From NCBI GenBank assembly GCA_029747015.1, contig JAKOGI010000350.1, positions 310,001 to 374,000 on the forward strand: 64,000 nt of DNA, written 5' to 3'. A model generated the notes under the pieces. That model did not search any database. It was not told where the DNA came from and worked only from the letters and a program-made list of their open reading frames with translations. Shown piece after piece: positions 22,214 through 34,330 of the stretch (the first letter of the stretch is position 1; every line of letters begins with the position of its first letter). The DNA comes from Carnegiea gigantea. Its lineage: Eukaryota; Streptophyta; Magnoliopsida; Caryophyllales; Cactaceae. Both the position numbers and the translations under genes were made by a program.

Positions 22214-23528
22214 TTTTCCTACTGACATTCAGATAAATTTATAAGCTACAAAACTTGCTGCTTTTTTGTTCTCAAACGTGGGACTCATTTGGAGCTTTCT
22301 CCGACACCAACTTCAGCATAGTCTTAAAATTTCCCGTGATGCAATATCACTGATCTGATTGGCAATAATGCACTATCTCATTGTTTTTGTTTCCATTTAA
22401 CTGTTCTATGTATAATTTAAGATAGCTCATCATCAACAATTTATATATGACAAACGGGTGGTGTGAATTTTGTTCAGGCAATGAGGATTTTGGCTTAGTA
22501 CCGTAAAGGTTGATCGAGTATTGGTCTAGTCTCTACATAAAGTTCAATTATCGGTGTGGCCAATATGCTAGTCAAGGTAATGAAACTCTTTGGCAATTAC
22601 ACTTGCAAAATAAGTAAGGAAATTTGGGTCGTCTATTAGGAAAGAGAAGTTCTATGAAGCAGATACTGTCATAACTGATTGCTTTCGAGTGCTCACGCTC
22701 GTGTTAGAGCCATGTTTTGACAAGCTTTGCACATAAGATATTTGCTAATGCAAAGTTCAAACTGATTAAGTTTTGGTTGAACTAGTTGAACTGATCCATT
22801 TCATCTCAAAATTGATTTGTCTTATGTTGGGATTGATTTCAAGCCATTCAAGTCCGAAAACAATGTACAGTTTAATTATGTCTGGTTGTAAAATTCATTG
22901 TCAGAGTTAACTCTGTATGTGGTGCCTTGCTATCTTAGGTGTCTTCTAACAGCTCTGTGGCATAATGCTTGTTGAGTATTGCCCCCATGGCGTGCCATAT
23001 TTTTGCACCAATGCTGAGATGCTACAACATGATTCAAGAGCCAACGCTTAGATTAGAAAGTCCAAATAATAATGGATGTCAGCATTTTCATTTTATCCAA
23101 ATTCTTGCATTCGCTGCAGAAGCATGTAATTGAGTTTACAGATCCCTGATTGACAAAGCCAACATTATCTTTGGCAAACGTGGACCTTGAACAGATTAGG
23201 TGAATCTGCATTCCACCTTAACCATCCGATTTTTAAACAGTATAAATGTATTATTTCCACCATATCGCAATTCATCATCAACACTTTCTGCTGGACATTT
23301 TCCAGCACCTCCAGTGCACAAATTCTATATTTATACCATGCTCAGATGCCACAACAAGATTCAAGACGTAACAAAAAATTTTTGTTCTGTATAATTGATG
23401 AAGATGTTGACTGTCATCCAATGTGGCTGATTCTTCCTGCAGTCCCTACAAACATTAGAAAAGAGAGCAGCTTTACATTGCCGTTGATCCTAATAGTTTA
23501 TTAGCTAAAATATTAAAACTAAGGTTGA

Positions 23529-23655
23529 TAGAAGCCCCAACCAAGGAGGCTCCTCCAAAAATAAACGTATGCCACTTAAATGCAATAAGCACACGGTATT
23601 CTTTAGTAAAAGGCGAAAGAATAGTTCGCTCTGTGCTCACTGCATGGCTGCGTGA
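23529..23655 (-). ncRNA. U5 spliceosomal snRNA, array copy 5
   Basis: Intact loop I, closing stem and basal stem. The Sm region reads TATTTTTGGAGG because plus CCAAAAATAAACG replaces CCAAAAATTAACG. Promoter: TATA (ATATAAG, 23687-23681) and USE-like GTCCCATAACG (23729-23719), 31 nt apart. Downstream of the RNA the minus strand has CAACCTTAGTTTTAA, a good match to the snRNA 3' box. Confidence 0.94.
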
Positions 23656-24285
23656 AGCTTATGCAAGATGTTCAAATGAACTTATATCATACAGGACTTG
23701 ATTTTTCACTTGTTTTTTCGTTATGGGACTTGACGAAGGTGGCCTGAAATCCAGCCATTCTTCCAACGACTTAGCTGTAACTCAAGTTTCCAATTGAATA
23801 GACTCAGTGATCAGATTGCATCGAACCTGTATTAAAAATCCGCCGAATTTCCCTTCTCTAGAAAGCAAGTGTTAGTATGCCATTATCATTTAAACATGTC
23901 TCAAATGTTGTGAATATTCCACCCTATTCTCTAGAAAAGATCATGTTAGCCCTACAAAAGGTATATTGGTACACCGTGTACCAAGGTCTTAGCATACAGA
24001 GTGTGCCTTTGCTGTGTGAGTAAGGAAATCACATAGTTTATCTTAGCAAGAAAACGCAATCGACATTTTATTTAGGAACAATTCAAGTTGATACAATGTC
24101 GCTCTGATCCATTTATGATGTCAAAATTGATTTGCCTCATTTTGGGATTGATTTTGAATTATACTGGAGGAAATCATAAACGGATCAGTTTTAGCAGTTC
24201 CAAATTCCTCATCAATACTTTCTGTGATGCTTGCTGTCCTAAACGTCATCTTCTAACACCTCCATTGAATAATCTTATATTTGTG

Positions 24286-24850
24286 TTTTTTTTTTTTTAT
24301 GAGAATACAATTTAGTTAGTCATTCTCTCAAGGATTCTCCATAGATTATCCTCATAGAGGATACGAAGAAGGTCTCTATGCAGAACCTCATTCCACACTA
24401 TTGTGGAATGGAGTGACAAACCATACTTTGCTAGCAAGTCGGCCGCATAATTTTTCTTGCCTAAAAACATGTGTGATAAGAACTTTGTTACAAAGTTGGA
24501 TGTAAGTGTAAATATCTTGAATCAATACTTGGATTTCCCATGGCACTTGAATGTGACCCTGAACCGCTTGGATGAGGGTTTTATTGTCTCCCTCACTATG
24601 AATATCAGTGAAGCCTGCTTGTAATGCTGTTTTGATGCCGTTTCTCATTGTTGTTGCTTCTGCTACCAAAACTGATGCTGCTCCCAGATAGAATACTACT
24701 GCTTGAATAAATCTCTCTTCCCAATTACGGCGTATGAATCCTCCTGGTGCTCCCTGTAACGTTTTGGATCCATCAAAATTGATTTTAATAGATCCTCCTT
24801 GTGGTCTTCTCCATGCTACCCAATGACAACTGACTGGTTTGAATTTGGTT
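24286..24850 (-). mobile_element. 5'-truncated LINE (non-LTR retrotransposon) with RNase H domain
   Basis: Minus strand: an open frame from about 24,850 to 24,388 encodes a plant LINE-type RNase H (RVT_3) domain. It contains KINFDGS with the first catalytic Asp, AEATTMRNGIKTAL with the catalytic Glu, and HSEGDNKTLIQAVQG with the third Asp. It ends in an A-tail (T run at 24286-24298 on the plus strand). The upstream reverse transcriptase is missing, as expected for 5' truncation on insertion. A 54-bp tandem repeat (about 24,835-24,940) lies at the truncated end. Confidence 0.8.
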
Positions 24851-25123
24851 AATAGAGTGGATGTGTAAGTTAATGTCTAATACGCACTGGTTTGAATTTG
24901 GTTAATAGAGTGGATTTGTAAGTTAATGTCTAATACGCCATTCGATGCTAACTGTTTTGGCTCTTATTAATGTACCCTTTGAAATAAGTGCTTCATTATG
25001 AAACACCATATTACCATGCTCAGATTATACTACAAGATTCAAGACCTAATGGCAACAAACTGCCCTGTTTGTATCGTGGTTGAACTATAGTTGATTAATT
25101 AAAATATTAAAACTATACTTGAT

Positions 25124-25251
25124 AGAAGCCCCCAATTGGGAGGGGCTCCTCCAAAAATTAACGTATGCCACTTAAACACAGCGAGCACACAATATTCTTT
25201 AGTAAAAGGCGAAAGAATAGTTCGCTCTGTGCTCACTGCATGGCTGCGTGA
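25124..25251 (-). ncRNA. U5 spliceosomal snRNA, array copy 6
   Basis: Intact loop I and closing stem, GTGAGCACA/TGTGCTCG stem, Sm site AATTTTTGG and 3' hairpin. Promoter: the TATA position (25285-25276) reads CATACAAATA, one change from the CATATAAAT seen in the related copy 9. USE GTCCCACAATG is at 25327-25317, 31 nt away. The 3' box-like CAAGTATAGTTTTAA follows the RNA. It opens the first 4.9-kb duplicated block. Confidence 0.94.
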
Positions 25252-25413
25252 TTTGCAACAGTAACTACTCTAAATCTATTTGTATGGACCAGACTTGACT
25301 TTTTGCTGTGTTTTTTCATTGTGGGACTAAATGAAGAAGACCTCGAATTGAAAGTCAAGCTTCTCTTCCAACAGCTTCAGCTCAGCTTCAAATTTCTTTG
25401 CCACAATGTTTAT

Positions 25414-26258
25414 TGCTTCAGCCCAAATTTTGGAAACTGATGTGGAACCGTTGGGGGTTGGACAATTTGAACAAGAGATAGCACAACCTCTGGTATTTGA
25501 AACTCCAATTGCTTTAAATCACAAGGGAAAGGAGAAGAAGAAGGCCACCAACAGAAAGGTTCAGACTTCAGCTAATACTTCAGAAAGTATACTAGAATTA
25601 GCTAAAGCATCACTAGAAGTAGGGGATCTATTAGGATTGTCCATGGTGAAGGGTAAAGATGTAGCTGTTAGGAGAATTACTAGAAGTTTGAAGACAAGCC
25701 TACAAGAACAAGAACGAAACGAGGGCAATTGAGTCTAACGGATTACAAAACAGAGTGGTCGTGTGGATTATCAAAAAGTTTGAGAAAGCATTCTAGCCTT
25801 CATGTACAAGGGGATTGATGTCTTGTTCATTTGTTGTAGAGGCCAGACGCACTAGACGTGAGAGCTTCGAGGGTTTGTGTAGTAGTTATGATTGGAAGCT
25901 TGGTGACATTGCTAGACTATTGCTCATCCACAAGTTAGTTTAGGTATGGTAGTGGCAAGTGTCAAATTTCAAGGTGGATCAAAGATATTGGATGAGCTTG
26001 GGCAAGTGGGTTGTGCTGGTAGAAGCATGTGGAAAGAACCACATCAATTTGCCCGCATGTGTCCTTTGCTGCTGGATGCATTTGTTGTGCAGACAAATGA
26101 GTTTAAGTAAAGGTGTGTTCAAAGTAGGCACTAACTAGATATTAGGAGAATAAGTCTAGATTTAGCTGGTAATTTATCCGTTGTTATTACTTTATATTGT
26201 TGGTTTTATATCCATATTTGTGATATTTAGCCATTTGGCTTAATAATAATCGAAAAAA
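25414..26258 (+). mobile_element. LINE-like insertion with A-tail
   Basis: Present in block 1 but absent at the matching place of block 2 (about 31,210-31,220). It is flanked by 9-bp direct repeats AATGTTTAT (25405-25413 and 26259-26267) and ends CGAAAAAAAA after GGCTTAATAATAAT, like a plant L1 3' end. An open frame in its first 320 bp encodes a basic, charged peptide that could be the end of a LINE ORF1, but I recognise no domain. It inserted after the block duplication, or was lost precisely from block 2; insertion is far more likely. Confidence 0.7.
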
Positions 26259-26437
26259 AATGTTTATGGTCTTCCCAATTCCGTGTATTTTCAATATGTT
26301 TGTTGTCTCAGTGGTATGATTACTCCTACAATCTGTAGCATGTGAACTTGTGCCTTCTGCTATTCTAACCACCACCATCCCCCAATTCTCTTATTCATTT
26401 TGTGATGCTCTCCAAAAGGGCTAGATTGATAGACAAT

Positions 26438-26512
26438 GTTCAAGAATCATCTTAATCAAAAACTTAGGTCAATGGTTTTAAAGACTCAGGAATAGGTTTT
26501 ATACTTTTATAG
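26438..26512 (-). mobile_element. Solo LTR of the short-LTR TRIM family
   Basis: Minus strand resembles the 72-bp LTR at 6,274-6,345: GTATAAAACCTATTCCTGAG then TTGATTAAGATGATTCTTGA. Its counterpart in block 2 is at 31,393-31,467, so it was there before the block duplicated. Confidence 0.6.
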
Positions 26513-27871
26513 ATAACTTGCCTAGTTGTTTTGTGTTTTGTTGTCAGGACTAAATGAAGATTGCAACAAACATCAAGCCTCTCCTCCAACAAATTGAGCT
26601 CAGCATCAAATTGTCAGTAACTAGCCTCAGTGTTCTGACTGCATTGCACTTGGAGTAAATTATAGACTGCGCCAAAACATTCTAATCTATTTATATGTCT
26701 CAAAACTGGGTTATGCATGTTTTGGTAGTTCATCAATTCCTTTGCTATAAAATAGTGCCTTTGCTCCTCGGCCCCTCGTTTTGCTACAATCAATCAGACC
26801 AGAGCATGACTTCACACTCTTTGCAAAAACAACCATGAAAATTTCATGTTAGCCAAAAAAAAATTGCGTTCTGAATGAAATATAGCAAAAGAAGGTGCAG
26901 ATAAGACTGTAGTAGTAAACCAATGCAATTTGCAGTTATACAAGAAAAGTTACAGTCAAGGACAAGTTCAATCAGGCAAGTAGCAGGCCAGGATGGGCAG
27001 AACTTTCCAAAAACTTAAAGAATTAAATATGTAAGAATTAAGTCCTAGCTATGTTAATCTCATGTAAGCTCCTATTTTGTTACATATGGATTAATAGTAG
27101 TGGATATCTTGTGATAATTTGTAAAAAACCCATGAGTTGGTGTCAAAAACCTACGGTTGATTATTCACACCTACATCGACCTTTACACCTCCCTTAACAA
27201 ATAATGTTGATAAACAGTAAACGGTATTAAATCAGATTCAAACCCCACATACATGGGTTTTACTGTGTTAGCATGCAGAGTGTGCCTGTTGCTGTGGCAT
27301 ATTCTAACTCCAAGGAAATAACATGGTCACCCTACAAGAAAATGCAATTCAAGTTGATTTAATGTGGTTCAGATCCAGCTATGTCCAAAATTTATTTTCC
27401 TCATTTTGGAATTGATTATGGGTTATTGAGGTAAGAAAATCATAAACGGATTAGTTTTACTCAGTCTAAATTTATTGTCGGTATAGGTGATCCTCACCCT
27501 AAACATATTTTCAACATCTCGATTGTGTAATGCCGTATTTACAACATGCTCAGTGCTACTACAAGACACCACCCCCCACCCCCCTCAAAAACCAAAAAAA
27601 GGTCCGCCTGCTACAACATTCAAAGTACCACTTGTCAGAAATAGGTGCCAGCTTTTTTTTTTTTTTAAAAAAAAAACCCTCAAGCAAAAGACTACCTAAA
27701 TTTTTGCCATTGTTGTTCACTTACCCCCAAAAAAACCAAAAGAATCAAAATCCAACACTATAAAAACACTTTCTCTATAATTTGTTATGACTAATCTCCA
27801 GAAACATCAGAAAACAGACAATATCCAATTTTGCAGTGTACCTAATCAAAACATTGGATACTATGATTGAT

Positions 27872-27998
27872 AGAAGATCCCAATAGGGAGCCTCCTCCAA
27901 AAATAAACGTGTGCCACTTAAAAGCAACGAACACACGGTATTCTTTAGTAAAAGGCGAAAGAATAGTTCGCTCTGTGCTCAATGCATGGCTGCGTGAG
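27872..27998 (-). ncRNA. U5 spliceosomal snRNA, array copy 7
   Basis: Loop I and closing stem are intact; the basal stem has a TTGAGCACA variant. The Sm region reads TATTTTTGGAGG and the 3' hairpin GGAGGCTCCC.ATTGGGATC is shortened. TATA (ATATAA, 28028-28023) is in place, but the USE is damaged: AGGCCACAGTG (28070-28060). Expression may be reduced. A 3' box-like CAATCATAGTATCCAA follows the RNA. Confidence 0.92.
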
Positions 27999-29369
27999 CC
28001 TAACATTAGATATTCTTGTCTGTTATATGCAACATACTAGCCTTTTCACTGTGTTATTTCACTGTGGCCTTAATCAAGGGAGAAGGCTTCAGATTGAAGT
28101 CAAGCTTCTCTTGCAATGACAGCAGGTTAGTTTCTAACTAGTCATTAATTAAGGGGCCTCAATGATATGATCAGATTGCATATTGCACCTGAATTATGCC
28201 ATGGTATCCCTAACAGCATATGATACCACCTCATTTATTCGTAAATGTCTCCAATGTTGTATATATTCCGCCGTTATTTGCATGTGTTCCAAATCATATA
28301 TGTTTGTTGTTTAGGTATCAATTCTTTTCCAATAAAATTGTGCCTTCTGCAGTTCTGCTATTCTGAGCCCTCCCCCGCCCCCCCCCCCCCCCCCGCCCCC
28401 AAAAAAAAATTTAAGAAAAAAGTTTTTCTGTCCTTTTGCTATTAAAGAATGCCTGATATATATGTCTTTGCTCTTCGTTGAACTGAGCCTTACAAACCGT
28501 ATAAGAACAAGTTGATGTCATCCTGCAAGTAACATAAGCTTGCTGCAAATAAATCAAGGCATCAAAAGACATGTGCATTCTCCAACATGGCTGATGATGA
28601 GTTATTCGAGGCATTCAGATCATTTAGAGATTGGGTCAAATTTAGATTTCTATCTGCTTCAAATTCGATTGTATATGTGTTCGGTCAATTTATGCAGAGA
28701 GACATAAAAAAATTGCGTTTCTTTTGCATAATTAAGCTGCTAAAACTGGGAAAGGCACGGTCATGGAAGGATTGGAATCAATTGGACAATTAGTAGAGCT
28801 GTTAAAAACGGTTGCAGTTTCTTTTAAGGTCAGAATTGTTGTTCCAATTGTTATATGCAGTTGACATTTGTGAGTGTCAGTAGTCACCTTGCTAAGATCT
28901 GTCTGCATATACTTTGTCAACATCTAAGCACAGCACCAATTGCCCTTTTTGCATTTTGGCTTTGAACCAAGGCGTTAACACTTAACGTTGCACTTCAGTA
29001 CACCCATATATGGAGCAAACCAAATTTCTAGGAACCTATTCTGACTTTAAGCTAGTTGCCTTTGTCTGCCAACCAAATCTAGAAACTAGCTCAAAAGATA
29101 TTGTCGACATTTGGGGCACTTCAACTGATATGGAAGATCATAGCATTCATTTCTTCCCATATGTCTAGAAAATGACGGAAGACTGGCGTGCACAGAACAT
29201 TGAACGCTATAGCCAGACCTCAGTACATCACACAATTAGCTTGAGAGTTGGGGCAAGCACTAGCTCAACAAAATCCAGACATTTCCTTCTTTTCATACTG
29301 TGACAATAGACTTGGAGCAAGCACAATCAGTTCACATTTTATTTGTTACAAGCTTGACAATAGAGTTGT

Positions 29370-29499
29370 TGGGAGCCCCGCAATTAAGTAAGGCTCTTCC
29401 AAAAATTAACGTATGCCACTAAATGCAACAAGCACACGGTATTCTTCAGTAAAAGGCGAAAGAATAGTTCGCTCTGTGCTCACTGCATGGCTGCGTGAG
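29370..29499 (-). ncRNA. U5 spliceosomal snRNA, array copy 8
   Basis: Loop I CGCCTTTTACT is intact; the closing stem has one G-U (AAAGAAT to GAAGAAT on the 3' side). The 3' stem arm reads TGTGCTTGTTGCATTTAGTG; Sm site AATTTTTGG is present. Promoter: TATA (ATATAAAA, 29530-29523) and USE-like GCCCCACAACG (29572-29562), 31 nt apart. Counterpart of copy 11. Confidence 0.94.
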
Positions 29500-30929
29500 T
29501 TCATCAGCTGATGTTCTAGTCTTTTTATATGGGAAATACTTGCCTAACTGCTTTGTGGTTTCGTTGTGGGGCTCGGTACAGAATAGGTTCGATGTAAAGC
29601 TTGTCTTCAAACAAATTGGACTCAGCTTCGAATTCTCAGCAACTAGCATTCATGGTCTGATTGCATTGCACCTTGAGAAAAATCTCTTGCAAAAGTATTC
29701 TTGTTTACGAGTTGCTACTACACCCCCCCCCAAGGGAAAACCAAAAAAAAAAATTCCTTCTTTACCCATCTTTGTGCTATAATTCAATCAAACTAGTGCG
29801 AGATTGGATCAATAGGACTTCAAAAATTCCGAGAATTAGATATGACATGAGCTCTAGCTAACTCTTAAAAACAGTTGTTTTTCATACCAAATACTTGTTT
29901 CATCCGAAATAACTTGCAGTTCTTTTAGACAGTTTAAATTGAGCGTGTGTATATGCCTGCAGTTTAGATTTAGCCAAGCTTCTAGAGAGCTTTTCAGGCC
30001 TAAAAGAACACCACCAATTGCAGCTTTTGGATTCTGGCCCCGAACAGAGGCTTTAACATCTCACTCATGCAATTCACAGAGGTCATCCCTTTCCAGTGAC
30101 CTATTCTGACCATGGCGTCGTCACCTTATAACATAAATGCCTGATTTCCACATTGTGGGCCCTCTTACAAATTATTGGAGGGATCGATTGAGGGAATATT
30201 TTCTCAAGTCTTTATCCGCCAATCCAATCTAAGAAGGAACTCAAATATACCATCCACATTTGGGACATATTGCTGAAAGATTTTTGCTTCCTGTCCTTCC
30301 ATATTGTCCAGCAAATAACAAAGAACACAGCATAGACCATACCGAAGAATCTTGTATGACCTGCTGCTATCCATGACTAGACTGGATAACAAGCATGGAG
30401 GCATACACCACAGAAAACCCCATATCTTGAACCACATATTCCCAGGAAAGTTAACATTAAAGCTCACACTCATGTTTCTCTGGATAAAATAAACTGAAAC
30501 TTAGATCACATTTGGCTTCTGTGCATGTAGAAGTAAGATGGGCATGATATCCGGATATCCCTCCAAACCCCAATAAGGCTGGATTCACACTACCATTGAA
30601 GGGTACAATAAACCGCAAATTAGGCCCTTAACAGACGTGGGGCTGAGGACTGACTTGCGCAAAACCACTAAATTAGGCTTGCTGGGATATTTCTCCCTAG
30701 TGGATTACCCACCTTGGTTCCAAAAAAGTGCCCCCCTCCCCAACTCCTTCCTTGAAGCATTGGCACACACTGTAACATTACTGAGCAGCAGAACAAGCTA
30801 TGACATGAGAGAAATTCGGTCTCCTGCTTTGTATTATTATTAATCAAAATACCATTAGTTACTTCACAGTTCATACACAATAAATCAATGTCATTGTTAA
30901 CTGTTGAAAAGAGTTAATATTTGAGTTGC

Positions 30930-31058
30930 TGGAAGCCCCTATTTAAAAGAGGTTCCTCAAAAAATTGACTTATGCCACTTGATGCAGCGAGCACACGGCA
31001 TTCTTTAGTAAAAGGCGAAAGAATAGTTTGCTCTGTGCACACTGCATGGCTGCGTCAG
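30930..31058 (-). ncRNA. U5 spliceosomal snRNA, array copy 9
   Basis: Loop I and closing stem are intact. The Sm site is AATTTTTTGAGG, one T longer than in the other copies and like the animal U5 form. The basal stem has a CTGACGCAG start and GTGTGCACA variant. Promoter: TATA (ATATAAAT, 31092-31085) and USE with one change, GTACCACAATG (31134-31124), 31 nt apart. Counterpart of copies 6 and 12. Confidence 0.93.
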
Positions 31059-31392
31059 TTTTAAAACTAGCTTACTCTAAATCAATTTATATGGACGAGA
31101 CTCGCCTTTTTGCTTTGCTTTTTCATTGTGGTACTAAATGAGGCCTTGAATTGAAAGTCAAGCTTCTCTTCCAACAGCTTCAGCTCAGCTTCAAGCTTCT
31201 TTGCCAGTGTTTATACTCTTCCCAATTCTATGCACTTTCAATATGTTTGTTGTCTCAGACTCTCAGTTGGTATGGTTACTCCTATAACCTATAGCCTGTG
31301 ATCTTGTGCTTTCTGCTATTCTAGCCACCACCATCCCCCAATTCTCTTACTCATTTTGTGATGCTCTGCAAAAGGGCTAGATTGATAGGCAA

Positions 31393-31467
31393 TGTTCAAG
31401 AATCATCTTAACTAAAAACTTAAGTCGATGGTTTTAAAGGCTCAGGAATAGGTTTTATACTTTAACA
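31393..31467 (-). mobile_element. Solo LTR of the short-LTR TRIM family (block 2 copy)
   Basis: TG...CA bounded on the plus strand (TGTTCAAGAATCATC ... ACTTTAACA), similar to the LTRs at 6.27, 26.44 and 54.27 kb. Confidence 0.6.
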
Positions 31468-32542
31468 GATAACTTGCCTAGTTGCTTTGTGTTTTGTTGT
31501 CAGGACTAAGTGAAGATTGCATCAAACGCCAAGTCTCTCCTCCAACAAATTGAGCTCAGCATCAAATTGTCAGTAAGCAGCCTCAGTGTTCTGACTGCAT
31601 TGCACTTGGAGTAAATTATAAACTGTGCCAAAACATTCTAATCTACTTATATGTCTCAAAACTAGCTTATGCATGTTGCGCTAGTTCATCAATTCCTTTG
31701 CTATAAAATGGTGACCTTGCTCCTCGGCCCCTCGGTTTGCTGCAATCAATCAGACTAGAGCATGACTTTAACTCTTACGCACTCTTTGCATAAAGAACCG
31801 TGAAAAGGTCATGCTAGCCAAAAAAACAATTGCGTTCTGAATGAAATATAGCAAAAGAAGCTGCAGATAACATTCTAGTAGTGAACTAATGCAATCTGCA
31901 GTTATAGAAGAAAAGTTACAGTCAAGGATAAGTTCAATCAGGCAAGTAGCAGACTAGGATGGGCAGAACTTTCCAAAAACCTAAAGAACTAACCATGTAA
32001 GAATTAAGTTCCAGCTCTGTTAATCTCATGTAATCCCTATTTTATTAAATATGGATTAATAGTAGTGAATATCTTGTAATAAGTTGTAAAAATTCCCATG
32101 AGTTGGTGTCAAAAACAGACGTTTGATTAACATCTGCATCGCCATTTACACCTCCTTTCCCAAACAATGTCAATAAACGAGGACTAAAGAGTAAACGGTA
32201 TTAAATCAGCTTCCAACCCCACATGCATGGGTTTAGGATGCAGAGTGTGCCCTTTGTTGTGGCATATTCTGACTCCAAGGAAATAACATATTTATCCCCG
32301 TAAGAAAATGCAATTCAAGTTGATTTAATGTGGTTCAGATCCACCTATGTTTGTGCCAAAATTTACTTGCCTCATTTTGGAATCGATTTTGGGTTATTGA
32401 GGTAAGAAAATCATAAACGGATTAGTTTTACCAAGTCTAAATTCATTGTCGGTGCAGGTGATCCTCACCCTAAACATACTTCCAGCAACTCCATTGGATA
32501 ATGCCGTATTTATACCATGCTCAGTGCTGCTACAAGATTCCC

Positions 32543-32574
<32 letters not shown>

Positions 32575-32796
32575 AGGTCAGTTGTTGCAACATTCAAACC
32601 TAGCACGCTTAAGAAAACGGCACCAACTTTTAAAAATTTTTTAAAAAAAAAAACCTCAAGAGAAAAGCGGCTTAGGTTTTTGCTTCACTTACCCCAAAAA
32701 AACCAAAAGATTCAGAACCCAACACTATAAAACATCAGAAAACAGAAAATATCCAATTTTGCAGTATACTTAATCAAAACATTGATACTATGGTTG

Positions 32797-32926
32797 ATAG
32801 AAGACTCCAATAAAGGAGCCTCCTCCAAAAATAAACGTATGCCACTTAAAAGCAGCAAGCACACGGTATTCTTTAGTAAAAAGCGAAAGAATAATTCGCT
32901 CTGTGCTCACTGCGTGGCTGCGTGAG
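32797..32926 (-). ncRNA. U5 spliceosomal snRNA, array copy 10, loop I variant
   Basis: Full-length and well paired, but loop I reads CGCTTTTTACT instead of CGCCTTTTACT. This changes a position in the most conserved part of U5. Basal stem and 3' hairpin are present; the Sm region reads TATTTTTGGAGG. Promoter: TATA (ATATAA, 32956-32951) and USE-like CTCCCACAGTG (32998-32988), 31 nt apart. It may be a variant U5 or an early pseudogene. 3' box-like CAACCATAGTATCAA follows the RNA. Counterpart of copy 7. Confidence 0.9.
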
Positions 32927-34199
32927 ATTAACATTAGGTATTCTTATTTTTTATATGCAACATACTAGCCTTTTCACTTTGTTATTTCACTGTGGGAGTC
33001 AATGGATAAGCCTTCAGATCGAAGTCAAAGCTTCTGTTGCGATGACCTCAGGTTAGTTTCTAACCACTCATTAATTAAGTAGCCTTACTGATATGATCAG
33101 ATTGCACACTGCGCCTGAATTATGCCATAGTATCCCTAATAGCATATGCCACCACCTCATTTATTCGTAAATGTCTCCAATGTTGTATATCCGTTATTTT
33201 CATGTGTTCCAAATTATATATGTTTGTTGTTTAGGTATCAACTTTTTTCCAATAAAAATGTGGCTTCTGCAGTTCTGCTATTCTCAGCGCCCCCCACCCC
33301 CCCAAAAAAAAAAAGCTTTGCTATTACAGCATACCTGATATATGTCTTTGCTCTTCGTTGAACTGAGCCTTACAAACCGTTTAAGAACATGTTGATGTCA
33401 TCCTGCAAGTAACATAAGCTTGCTGCAAATAAATCAAGGCATTAAAAGACATGTGCATTCTCCAACGTGGCTGATGATGAGTTATTCAAGGCATTCAGAT
33501 CATTTAGAGATTGGGTCAAATTTTGATTTCTATCTGCTTCAAATTCGATTGTATATGTGTTCGGTCAATTTTGCCGAGACATAATTAAGCTACTAAAACT
33601 GGGAAAGGCACAGTTATGGATGGATTGGAATCAATTGGACTGGCAATAGAGCTGTTAAGAACAGTTGCAGTTTCTTTTAGGGTCAGATTTGTTCCGATTG
33701 TTTATATGCAGGTGGCATTTGTGAGTGTCAGTCACCTCCCTAAGATCTGTCTGCATATACTTTGTCAACATCTAAGCACAGCACAGCACCAATTGCCCTT
33801 TTTGCATTTCGGCTTTGAACCAAGGCGTTACCACTTAACGTTGCACTTGCACACCCATATATGGAGCAAACCAAATTTCTAGGAAACTATTCTAACTTTA
33901 AGCTAGTTGCCTTTGTCTGCCAACCAAATCTAGAAAGCAGCTCAAAGATATTGTCGACATTTGCGACACTTCAACTGACACGAAAGATCATAGCATTCTT
34001 TTCTTTCCATATGTGATATGTCTAGAAAATGACAGAAGACCAGCTTGCACAGAACATTGAACTCTACAGCCAGACCTCAGTACATCACACAATAAGCTCA
34101 ACTAAATCCAAACAGTTTTTTAACCTTTTTCCGGCTGCTAAGAAATAAAAATGCCATCGGTTCACATTGTATTTGTTAAAAGCTTGACAATGGAGTTGT

Positions 34200-34330
34200 T
34201 GGAAGCCCCCCAATTAAGTGAGGCTCCTCCAAAAATTAACGTATGCCACTTATATGCAACAAGCACACGGTATTCTTTAGTAAAAGGCGAAAGAACAGTT
34301 CGCTTTGTGCTCACTGCGTGGCTGCGTGGG
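34200..34330 (-). ncRNA. U5 spliceosomal snRNA, array copy 11
   Basis: Loop I intact; the closing stem differs only at its outermost pair (GTTCTTT). The 3' arm reads TGTGCTTGTTGCATATAAGT; Sm site AATTTTTGG. The 3' hairpin GGAGGAGCC ... GGCTTCC pairs well. Promoter: TATA (ATATAAA, 34361-34355) and USE-like GCCCCACAACG (34403-34393), 31 nt apart. Counterpart of copy 8. Confidence 0.94.

Larger units (their letters stand above)
25124..30930. repeat. Segmental duplication block 1 (three U5 genes)
   Basis: Carries U5 copies 6, 7 and 8. The whole block is collinear with 30,931-35,767 (copies 9, 10, 11), including spacers. Apart from the LINE-like insertion at 25,414-26,258 the two have almost equal length (about 4.9 kb). 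A shorter, internally deleted third repeat continues from about 35,768 to 37.2 kb (copies 12 and 13). Confidence 0.85.

Noticed and set aside
25406..25732. 108-codon open frame as a host gene
   Set aside because: It sits within an A-tailed insertion absent from the sister block; at best a LINE ORF1 remnant.
30204..30473. 89-codon minus-strand frame (and relative at 35185-35466) as a gene pair
   Set aside because: Homologous because the blocks are duplicated, but the frames differ between copies, and no domain is visible.
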